This document shows, one piece after another, positions 51,501-63,500 of a DNA stretch of 64,000 bases. Source of the DNA: Lepidurus packardi (Eukaryota > Arthropoda > Branchiopoda > Notostraca > Triopsidae); NCBI GenBank assembly GCA_023053545.1, contig JAKZAN010000001.1, positions 13,718,024 through 13,782,023 of the forward strand, given 5' to 3'. The stretch's first letter is position 1, and each line of letters starts with the position of its first letter. The notes beneath the pieces were generated by a model. The model ran no database searches. It was not told the origin of the DNA and worked only from the letters and a program-made list of their open reading frames with translations. The position numbers and the translations under genes are program-made.

Positions 51501-54500
51501 CCGTTGGAGACAGCAGCAGCATAAAGAAACTAGCGGAAAAATGATGACTATTCACGTGTAATGCAGTTGATATATTAAACCATGTCATTGCGCTGGCATT
51601 TAGCCTGGGCCAAGTTTTGGTTAAGCACAGGCCCCTCCACTTCGTGGGTCAACACCACCAATGCATCTACCGAGCAAGATGGTCGCTCGTTAGCGCGAAA
51701 TGCTGCAACGACACGTGTTTGGCCATCTGTTGGTCGCCGAAGTACCTCACTGAGCGAAATTGCGCTTGTTCAAGCCGAACATGGCGTCCCTTTCTTTGGC
51801 ATTAGGTCACAAGTAAGGTTGCCGCAGAACTAGATACGCGTAGATCCCGTAGATGATGTTTCTTTTCATTTCGTGTTCTTGGGTAGTCACGTTTCCCTAA
51901 CGGTGCTTTGGAGGCCTTATCGTCACAAACGAAGGGGTATGATACCGCGCGAAGGGGTATGATACCGCGCGAAGGAGAAAGTGCGGCGTCCTTGACCACT
52001 TTCAAAAATATTCCAGTGTTTTAGGATTTGCATAAGGGACCACAAGTCACGTATAACAACGTTCATTCTTTTAGTAATGGTACGCATAATTAGGCGCCAG
52101 AGTTGGGTTGAATTAGTTAGCGGAGGATGCTGGAAGCGCGCATTTATAAGGGTAAAGAGAGAGAGTTCCAGGAAAGGAATTGCCCGAGGATGTTTTGAAG
52201 CGTTGTTATAAGGTTTTCATATTGAGCATTTGACGCACCATATATAGAGCGTTACCGTATTTGGTGCGCGTAGAGCTGCGCAGAGCTGGAGCGGATTGGT
52301 CCGGCTTTTCACTTCCCTTCCATATTCTTGGTATGTACCTGCGGGAGTGCAAGTTGGAGGATCCACAAAATCCGCCCTGGCCATGGCTATGGTACAGGCA
52401 CGGGCTGAATTACGATGCAACAGGTCCTTCTCCATTCCACAATAGACTAGGAGACGAAGGAGAAGTCAGATAGACGGAACGAAATAGGCAGCAAATACGA
52501 AACAGGGAAACACGAAAGAAAAAAAAAGGTCTTCCATCTCGTTAACGCCATATACGAAAGCTTGTCCCAAATCTTGGCAGCACTGGTGCTTAGATTGGAG
52601 TAAGCAGCGCTAGAAACCAGGTGTGTCGTGTGCTCCTTACCAGTGACGTTATTGTTTTGTTTACGTTCGTGCTGGATGGCTCCTTTCAGTGACATTGGCC
52701 CAAGACAAGAAGAGAAACAATAAAACAATGTCGTTGCAAAGGACTACCAAAGTGTATTTGGGAGATGGCGCCGAAGGTGTGAGTCATAGCCATCGTCAGC
52801 CTCCGCAAGGTGTGGAGAGCGCCGAAGAAGCAATACGTTTAGCCCAACGCCTGCATCTGACAGGCCAAGTGCACACCGTGTACACACAGAAAAGGGTCAG
52901 CACCCAAGTCCAAGAAACGACCAAAGAGATGCAGCGAACAGGCTATCATCAAGGCGGTCGTCGTACCGTTACCAAGCACGTTGTCCATTCCACCACGACT
53001 TACACGCGCGGTGAAGAAAAGCTTGTTGACGAGCCTTTGGCGCAAGCGAATGGTTACAGCCGCCGGTCCACCAACGGGTCACAACACCGAGCTGTAACCT
53101 ATCTGGAAATACCGCCCAAGAAAGCCAAGGTATGGTCATCCGAAACGTTGGCAGAAAAGTGTAGAAAATTTCAACAAGTTTCAAGTCTGGGGGGAAAGGC
53201 AAAGCAGGGGATGATTAGCTTCGGGTGGACTCTCGTCAAACTGGTCCTCTGACGTCATGCGTGGAATGACAAGGCAAACAAGCATGGGCCCCACACCTCA
53301 TTAGAAAAGATAAGGCAAGGTCGGCAGTTGAACTTGAAAGAGCTTAAAGCTGCCCTAGCTGGAAAATCTCAGGGGATTAGCATATTCGCGTCCCACGTCA
53401 TCGAAGGAAAACCAGCTTTCGTTTGCCCATACATAGCCAAGGAACCACAGCCTACGCCTTCATTCTTCTTTTAAGTAAAAGCCAAAGGTTGGGGAGTCGC
53501 CAAATTTTAGGACAAGACTGTATTAGGGGGAAAACCTGAATTGGCTCAATTTTGTAAGCGTATGTGATTTGCATTGGAGGTCACAAGGTTATTTGGAATG
53601 CAGTTCCCCATGCCAAAAGAATAAGAGCTTCGTGATTGGCAAAGAAAACGCCAAGACTCTCGTCAGGCAAAAGGTGCCACGAAGAGGAGCCTCGTGGCAT
53701 GATGTCATGAGTCTATATTACTTCGCGCTGCATTGGAACAAGAGGGAGCTGACTGGCGTTAAGTTTCCATGGCAAAGCACTTATCAACCCACGCATGGCA
53801 ACGCAGATACATGTGGTGTTGCAAAGAGAAGAATGAAAAGCACAGACTGGTTTGTTGTTTACGAAGGATCTCGGATGCCAATTACGCTGTAATCGCAAAA
53901 AGGGGCAGGACTAGAAACCTCACAAACACTTTGATAACGACAAATAAGCAATAGTCTTTATCTAACACGGTTCCAGTAATGGAAAACCAGGCGCAAGGTG
54001 GCTGTATCGAATTCGGTGTGCTCAGCTGGCTACTCCTTTGCTGGCTGTGGAAAGGGTTACGATGGAAGGTCGAGTTTTTAATAAGTTCGTCTGTTTCTAA
54101 CTTGTTACCCTAATGTTTCAGATTTATTTGTGTTTGTAAAAGAAGCTAAGGTGTACTGAGCTAGCTCGTTAACCGTTTCCCGTTTTTATTTTCTATTTTT
54201 CATGATACTCCTTTCGCCGCTTTCTAGATATCCGATATTATGGTGGGACAGGATGAAAGCGTGACTGCCAGAGAAGCCTTGCTGCGATGGGCGCAACGAA
54301 CCACGGCCAAGTACCCGGGCGTCCGTGTCCACGATTTTACCAGTTCTTGGCGCGATGGATTGGCTTTCAACGCCATTGTCCATAGAAACAGGTACCGTAC
54401 TTCTATCGGCCCATGCATCTGATAGAAATCTTGAAACCGAAAGACTCACGCGGAGATTATACTTAATTCCTACTTTCTGTTGCGCAGACCTGATTTGGTG

Positions 54501-57500
54501 GATTGGCGATCCTTACGTCACCGCCCAGTACGTGATAGATTGGACTCGGCTTTCCATGTGGTAGAGCGAGATTACGGAGTGACGCGGCTTCTCGACCCTG
54601 AAGGTGACAACGCCTCTTGTCTTATTCTTGAGCTCCCACAATAGAAACGAAATATTGACTTTTTTTTGGCGTTGTCGGGCATGGGGCGTTTCCTGTTGGG
54701 TGTAGCCCTTTTGTTCTTACTTGTGTTTAAAGTTTGGTTTGTTGATCTTGCGGTTTCTTCCTTGGCTGTAAAAGGAAAATGGATATTGGCATAAAAAACT
54801 GTATTTGTTGTAGCGAAGGTGTTGTAACGATTTCGTTTCTTTTGTCTCTTTTTAGATGTCGATACCCCCGAACCAGACGAGAAGTCCCTTATTACGTACA
54901 TTTCCTCGCTTTATGATGTGTTCCCCGAGCCGCCAAAGATTCATCCGTTGTATGATCCAGTAAGTTGGTTGGAAAGTTTGAATAAAAGGAATAGGACTGC
55001 GGTTAAAGGGGTTGCTGCTTAGGAGACGCAAAGGAAGTACCAAGAATACCGTGAAATATCCACCGCATTGCTGGTCTGGATGCGTGAACACATTTCACTT
55101 ATGAGCGACCGCAGTTTCCCGCCCACGCTGATTGAAATGAAGAAGTTACTCGCAGAATCCAACCGCTTCCGCATGGAAGATGTGCCGCCCAGGACGAGGG
55201 AGAAGCAAAAACTGGTTCATATCTTCAGGGATATTGAAGTACGTTGAGTGGATTAGTTTAAAAAAGAAACACAAGAAAAAGGTTGGGGAGGGAGGAGAGG
55301 ACAAGATATTAATGATCTACTTGGGATCTACATCTTCTGCAGAAATTCCTGGAAGAGACCCAAGAGAAGCTCGAAACCGAATTACGCCCTGAATCGATCG
55401 AACGAATGTGGAGTCACTTGATGTCATTACATCAGGAACGCGATCAAGCCATTCACGAAGAGATTCAACGGTAATAACACAAAAAAATGTTAAAACTTCG
55501 TTACCAAAAAATAATTGTCCCTGTCCGAGACAGATTGGAGCGATTGCAACGCATTGCCGAGAAGGTACACCGCGAAGCAAAGCAGACTGAAACCAAGATC
55601 GAGGAACTGGAACAACGTATTGACGAAGAAGCCAAACGTCTGGATCGCTTGCACCCGCAAGACGCCAAGGCTAATTGCGATGCTATCAACGTGGACATTA
55701 ATAGTGTGGAAGAAGCCATTCAAGCCATGTTTGCGGATGTGCAAACCTTGAAAGATGGAAAATATAACCAAGCCTCAGAGCTTCACAAGAGGTTAGTTTT
55801 TCACAATCCTCTTACTTATTATTTGGCCTTCTGGTTTTTAATTATTTTTTCACTTTCTCATGCAGAGTCCAACGCTTGCATCAACGCTGGCTGTCATTAC
55901 GGACCCTCTTCCAAAGCCGGCTGCTATCCGTGTTGCCGAGCTTGACGGCTGTAGACAGCAGACAATCCCGGTCTTCTTTAGAGACTCGTTTGTTCCAGAC
56001 GAATGAGCATTTCCGCTTCCTGCATGACTGCAGTGAGTGGGTCAGAACTAAACTAGTAAGTTACTTATCAGATCCTTAGTTTTACCTTCATTCATCGGAT
56101 TGCGTCTTCCACTTTGCTTAGAAACAAATGGATGAAGCAGAATATGGGACAGACTTACCCTCTGTGCAAGTGGAATTAGAAAGCCACCAGAAAGAGCACC
56201 GGGCTATCAACAAATTCCAAGTTAACGTGGAAAAATGCATGGCTGCCAAGGTAAGCATCGTCCTGAAACGGAAAAAAACGAGAAAAAAGGAAACGAGAAA
56301 AAAAACAGATTGAATAACGTGCTATTGCTGTGGATATTTAGAACAAGTTCCAAAGCGAAGAACTGTCCATCTATGTCCAGCACCTAACGATCCTGCAGAA
56401 GAGCTACAATGAGCTGCTCGTGCTGTCTACGAAACGTCTGGCGGACTTGGACACGCTCTTGGACTTTATCCAAACGGCCACATCCGAACTCATTTGGCTC
56501 AATGAAAAAGAGGAAACAGAACTCGCTCGCGATTGGTCTGCCAAAAACTTGAATGTCTTGGAAATTGAACGTTATTACGAGGTAAACAACCCTTTCTATT
56601 CGATTTGCTCTTAACCTTTTCGTTCTTTTTTTCTCCAAGCAAAATTTTGGTATGGGATACCAGGTTGGTTCAAATATCCTTGAAAAATAACTAACGCATC
56701 ATTGCCTAAAAAGACTGGCTAAAAAAATCGACTTCTCTTCCTTGGTTTTTGCAGGCCTTGATGAGTGAATTGGAAAAGAGGGAGATTCAGTTCAGCGCTG
56801 TGCAAGATCGAGGCGAATCGTTGGTGTTGCAACACCATCCGGCTTCCAAATGCATCGAAGCTTACATGGCCGCTATGCAGACGCAGTGGTCTTGGTTGCT
56901 GCAGCTGACGTTATGCTTGGAAACACATTTGCGCCATGCAGCCGTATACCACAGTTTCTTCAGCGAGATTATCGAATGTGAACAGTGGGTCATGAAGTAA
57001 GTTTCTGGTCACGTTTTGGACGGTTTTTTATCTTTTAGCAATCCAGTTATCCCTTCCGCTGTAATGCCCCGCTGCTTTATCTTTAGGCAAGACGAGCTTT
57101 TAAACTCGGTGTACAGCAAATCTGATTTCACGCTGGACGAAGGGGAACGCCTGCTCAAAGACATGCAAGACTTGAGGGAAGATTTGAGCCGATACGGCGA
57201 TTTAGTGCAGTCCTTGAATGTACGCAGTCGAGAAGTCGTGCCTTTGAAGCAACGCAGACAGCCCGTAAAGCAAGCCATTCACGTGACGTCAATTTGCGCC
57301 TTCAAGCACATGAATGTGATTACCCTCCTTTTCATCTTCCTTTTCTAAAGTATTATAGCTTTTCTTTTCCCCATATAGTTGGTGATCAACAAGGAAGAAT
57401 CGTGCCAGCTGCTCAATAATACCCAGAAAGTGAAATGGAAGGTGGTGAATAGCTCCGGCGTAGAAGGCATGGTGCCTAGCGTCTGCTTTCTCATCCCGCC

Positions 57501-60500
57501 AACTGATCCTGAAGCCACTGAAGCGGGTGACAAATTGAAACGTCAGTATGACCGCTGCGTGGCTTTGTGGCAGAAAAAGCAACTGCGCATGCGCCAGAAT
57601 ATGATTTTCGCCACCATCAAAGTCGTCAAGAGTTGGGATTTGGCGCAGGTAACACTCTTTATAGCCTCTGCTTTTTTCAATGGATGACTGATTCTCCTGG
57701 GTTTGACAGTTCTTGGCTATGGGCAGAGAACAGCGTGATGCGATCCGTCGTGCATTGAATGAAGACGCAGAGAAATTGTTGCAAGAGGGTGATCCTAATG
57801 ACCCCCAACTGCGCCGTCTGCAGCGTGAGATGGATGAAGTGAACAAGCTCTTTGACGAATTTGAGCGGCGAGCAGCCATGGGCGAGGATGGCAAGAAGGT
57901 ACCCGCCAAAGGCCTCAGTGACCAATTGAGCACCTTGCAAACGGCGTTGGAGGATGCCGAGCGCACGTTGACGTCCCGAGTGACGGCTCCTTTGCCGCGC
58001 GACTTGGATCAATTGGAACAACTCGTGCTCCAACACAAGGCCTTTGAAACGCAGTTGCACGCTCTGGAACCAGAGCTAGAATCAGCCAAAAAGAGCGTAC
58101 AAACTGGCCCACGCAAACCGGCGACAGTGCAAACGCGTTTAGATGTCTGTATTGATAAATGGAACGGTTTATGGATGACTTCAAGACTCTACGTTGAACG
58201 ACTTAAAGCCGCTGAAATGGCCTTGTCAGATCTGGAAGAGGCTACCAATTTGGTCTCTGAATTCGAAATGAGGCTCGCCGGCTACGATAAGATGCCCTCA
58301 GATATGGACGGTTTACAACATGTAAGGCGGAAAATAGCTCATTTTCAGACAGAAAAAATCTCACTTTTTTTTCGTCCGTATTGCAGGTCCACGATGATTT
58401 GCTGGGGCTGCAGAACTCGATCCAGACTCATCAAGCAGTAGTGGATACTTTACATACGGATGTCATGCAAGTCCGCCACTTGGTTGAGAGCTCTCGCCAA
58501 GCTGTGCAAGCTACTGTACGCAAACATCCTGACGTGGAACGTCTCGAAGGTGAAGTGACGTCTGTCACTGCCCGCTGGAGCAATGTTTGCACCCAAGTCG
58601 TGGAAAGGTATTATTTTTATTTTACATGGAAACACGCTTTAAGAAAGAACTAACTCGATTCGTGCTGATAGACTGCAAAGCTGCGAAGTTGCTTGCGAAC
58701 TCTTGCAGCAATTCCAGAGCGTGTCCCAAGCCTCTCATTCCTGGATGGATGGCATCAGTGAAAAGGTCAAGAAGCTTGAAACTCTCGAAAATGGCGTTCA
58801 TGCTCGCAGCCAAGTCGAAACCACTATGGTAATACGGCTTCTATAAATCCACATTTTCCGTAAACTAATGCTCTTCTCCCTCTCCCTTTTTAAAGCATCT
58901 GTACAATGGCGTTACCGAAAGGAAAGTTAGCATTGAAGAAGCTAATGCAGTTGGCGCCCGGCTCATCCGAGAAGCTAAGGTATGCCACTCTTTCTTTATC
59001 TTGGTTTGCTGGATGCTATGTGTGTGTGAGTACGGTATGAGTGTGGATGAGCGTGCGAATTGTTCTGTGTTCTCGTTTGATTCAAATTTGAGGCCTTACG
59101 GTGACGGGCTTGGCAAACACTTGATCGCTAAAAAGCTTGCTGCTTGGGAATCGGTTGAAAGCGGCTAAAAACAACAACACAGAAACACTCATTACATAAA
59201 ACACACACAAACCTCATCTTCCCAACTCTCCAAATGTGTGGTTTACGTACGGTATACATTCACCGACAACTTGCTGCCGGATGTTACCCTAGGATCCCAT
59301 CAACAAGGAAGAAAGAAACAAACATTCTTGGATTTCTCTATCGGGGGCTTGTGAGGCCTGGTTTCGGCCCAGATTTTTTCTTTTCAATTTTTTTATTGGC
59401 TTGCGAGTTGGTAAGAGTGGGTGTGGTCATTTCTTTTCTAGTATTATAATTTTTTTTTAACCTATACTAAACAAACTAACGTTTCTTTCGCCCTCTCTTT
59501 CTTTCTTCTGCCACCATTTTTTTCGTTTTGTTTTGAAACCTTGAACCCGTGTCCCCACATCCCCATATACCCGCGAACCGCCATTTCGAATCCCCGTTCA
59601 GATTTACGATATCCGACTGAAGCACTACAGAGAAGGGCTGGAAGAAGTGCATCCAAGTTTGGATGGTAGTTTGGCCAAGAAAGCTAAAATCATCCCTGGT
59701 GCAGAGCTCGTGGCTCAAGCCTTGGATATCTTAAATGAGAAATACGAGACCCTGCTCAGTCAACTACTCGCCCGCTTGGAAAGGATCCGGGAATTAACGG
59801 AAGATGATCCCGAAATTCAGGTAAGAACTTCCTATTAAATTTCCTTGAAAATTTTCCTCTAAAAGCCTGTTTTTATTTTATTTACTATTATAAATTGGCC
59901 TTTGTCTTAAAAAGAAAAGATAGAAAGAGCTAGTGAGAGCATGAGAAAGTCTGGGTGGAGATAACTTGGATTCCAAAGTGGGAGGTTGCTATATAAGGCA
60001 AGGTTTTACGAATGTGAAAAAAAAAATAGAAAGAAGTCGCTTGAGTAAGAGGGCGGAGTTAGAGTTTGGGTGTTTAGTTGTATTACCTAAGTGTTGACCA
60101 GACAACGTGGGACACAGTTGTTGGAGTTCTAGTTCGGGGTCAGTATAAGCGTTGATTGCACGTGTCTAGCATTTTTGGCTTGTTGTTAGTTCATCGTTTC
60201 CGTGATAGCGATTATAACCTTGATTAATTGGGGTGTTTAGGTTGTGCTTCAAAGTGTGGAGCGTGTGCCGTTGCGTACCTACCGTGCGGAATTTGATTTG
60301 GAAGGTTGGGAGGAAGAGCAAGACATGATGTCGGGACGCTTTTCCGAACGGACGCAGTAAGTTCTTTTCTCTTAATTTTCTTAGCAATTCACCAAATTAA
60401 TTCGCACAGGTCTTTCAGGATTAGTAATAATAATGGTAAAAAAAAATCTGGTCGGAGCTGACCGTGTTTTTAGCGCCTTGTATGGTGATTTCTCGTAGCA

Positions 60501-63500
60501 TGCTTGGGTGGGAACCATTTAGGTTAGAAATCGCACCTGTTTTTGTCTTAGCCAGGCGTTGCCTCCATCGTTCCGTGCTAAAAAAAAAATCTTGTCTTCT
60601 CTATAGTCAGTCAGGGTGGAGTACATGCAAATGAATCTGGAGGCAGCTCGGATAAAAAGAAGGGCCTTAAATGGGAACCGTAATTTTCTAGTGGAGCAAA
60701 GGATGAACTTTGAACAGGCATAAATCCAACACGGAAACGTTTTCAGACGTTGAGCGTCTTTCCTTGGTTTCCAACTTTGAATGCTTAGCCATTTCTATGG
60801 GACAATATTATTGGGTCATTAACCCTGTTACGGAAACAGGTGGTCAATTTTGTTTCGAGCTGTTTTTCACCGGGTAGCTTAATTAAAGGGTACACAAACC
60901 CAATTTGCGGGGCTTTTCTCATGTTGCTCCGTTTGTAAACGTGGCATTATTCCTTCGCGCGGCTTAATTGTTTGTGGTGAGAGCGCTAGGTTTGTCATTG
61001 TTTTCTATACAGTTCATTTTCACCAAGAAATGTGTTGTTTTTGAGTTGCTAATATTTGAATTGTTTTGTAGGGAGAGAGAGTCATTCGAAGTAGACGGCC
61101 TGCAGCGAAGCAATGGCCAAGCTATGGTGATCTCCCAACACAGCTCAGCTACGAGCAGTTTGCACATTACGCAACGCACTATCAGCACTCGCCGCACGCA
61201 ATCTTCCACCACCACCACCACTTCCACCACCGCCAACTTGAATTTCGCTCACATTCCCGCCGTCAAAGATCCCCGGAACCCATCGGGCGACAGTAGGCTG
61301 ACTCTAGCCCAGGCTGTCCAACTAGGCCTCATTAACCTGTCCACCGGCTCGTATGTTGATCCCTCCACTAACACCGCTTTGTCTTTGGACGATGCCGTCC
61401 GAGCGGGACTGGTTGACGCCGCGTGGGCGGCGCAGTTAAGTACGCCCCTGGGCGGTAGTCAGCCCGACCAGACTCAGCAATTCACGTTGTGGGACGCCAT
61501 TCAGCAATGTGTCTTTGATGTCACCAAGAATTGCTTTGTAGACCCGGTCTCGGGGTCCAACGTCAGTCTGGAGGAAGCCACCCGTCAAGGCTTGATCAGG
61601 CCGGAGCAGGTAAGCGCTCTGGTCCAAACTGGGCTGGTTCAGGTGACGCACTTTTCTTTCACCGAACTGGCCCAGCGGGGTTGGATTGATGCAAACGGCC
61701 AAGTCCGCGATCCTATGACAGGGCAGACGCTTGGTCTCGCAGAGGCACTTGAATCCAACGTTCTAGTTTTAGGCGATTCAGCCGAAGCCCTTTCCACGTC
61801 TTCTCCTTTAGCGCTCGCCTTGTCGGATTTGATTCAGCAGGGAGTAGTCACAGAGCAAGGTCAATTCATGGATCGTAATACAGGCGAAAAGGTGTCTTTG
61901 CAAGAAGCTATCCAACGAGGAATTCTCAATCCCCATGTCAGAGAGATCATTGATTCCAGTGTACAGCAACGCATAACAGTCCAAGAAGCGCTCGAACGGG
62001 GTTTAATTGACGGCCAAACTGGGTTGGTCCGCGTTACTAATGATCGTTCCAGTAGCACTCTCACATTACACGAGGCGCTCCAACAAAATTACATAGCCAA
62101 GCCTCTGACGCTCAAAGACTGCCACGATTTGGCGCTGATTAACCCAGGTGGTACTGTCACTGACCCGGTATTCCACAAACCACTGACGTTGATCCAAGCC
62201 ATAGCCTGTGGCTTGCTCAACGCAGTTGTCCCGTCGATTACTGACTCCCGTACCGGACAACTCTTGCCACTGTCCCAAGCGTTAGTGACGGGATTAATCC
62301 GTCCGGACGGGCAATACGTCGACCCAAAGTCCAAACAGGTTTCCTCTTTGACCGAGGCCGTCAAGAATGGACTCATTACGTCTGTGTCTCAGAAAATGGT
62401 TTTCGACATTGACGGCATTAAAGATCCCCGAACAGGCGAGTACGTCACGTTCAATCAGGCAGTGAGTCAAGGTTTGGTGGATCTCACCACCGGAGTCTTC
62501 GTGGACTACGCAACCAATCGTCAATTAACGCTAGAACAAGCTGCGGCGGAAAAATTGATTCAGCCGCAAATCCTCAACACTTTGAAGCAAAGTATTGGCA
62601 TAAAAGACCCACAAGGGCAAGAAATGAGCGTCCTTGAAGCGGTGCAAAGTGGAATTCTTAATCCGGTAACAGGCCAGATCGTTAACTTGGAATCCGGCAA
62701 AGCTATTCCCATTGAAATGGCCGTTACGCAAGGGCTTATCACACCTAAAGGCGCAGTCTTTCTTACGAGCCTCTTAAGTGTCACGGTGACGACGGCCACC
62801 GTAACTCACAGCGTGGAAAGGTACGTGACAGTCAAAGCCGCGGCCGGTGATTCCAAACGAGTTTACGACGCAGTCCAAGTGGCCGTCGACCAAGGCTTGA
62901 TCGACGCCCAAGCGGGTACTTACACCGATCCTACCACCCATCAAGTAATGTCTATCCAAGAAGCGATCGATTTGGGTCGTTTGGCGACTGTGGAGCAGCG
63001 CAGAGAATCGGTCAGTTGCAAGCGCAGCATGATTGAACTTCCCTCGAAAGGTTTCACGTTGAAAGAAGCGATCGAGCAAAAGCTTTTTGATCCAGTGACG
63101 GGCCTGTTAGCCGTGCCTGGAACTGATCGACTCGTTTCGCTCGAGGAATGCATCGCGTTAGCTATCATCGACCCCGACTCGGCTACCGTACTGGATCCGG
63201 CTACTGGCCGCAATATTTCTCTGGCGCATAGTTTTGAAATCAAGGTGTTAACAGTCACGGGCCAGTATCAAGAAAAGGGCGTCAAGCAACCCATTGTTCT
63301 CAAAGAGGCCATTCAGAAACAGTTTGTTAAATTCGAGCAAGCAGCAACAGTCAAAACTTCTCCGTCGTCGCCTGCTAGGATTCTCCAAGTCACGCAGCTT
63401 GAAGGTCAGCCGCCCGTTTTGGAAGTCTCGAATCCTTTAGAAGGCACCCTCGTTCCGTTACAGCCTAACATAGGGTTCCGAACGTCAACCGTAGAACCCC

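Noticed and set aside
53569-53892. 107-codon frame between the third first-exon and CH2
   Set aside because: No in-phase donor or acceptor pair and no similarity to spectraplakin sequence; taken as intronic.
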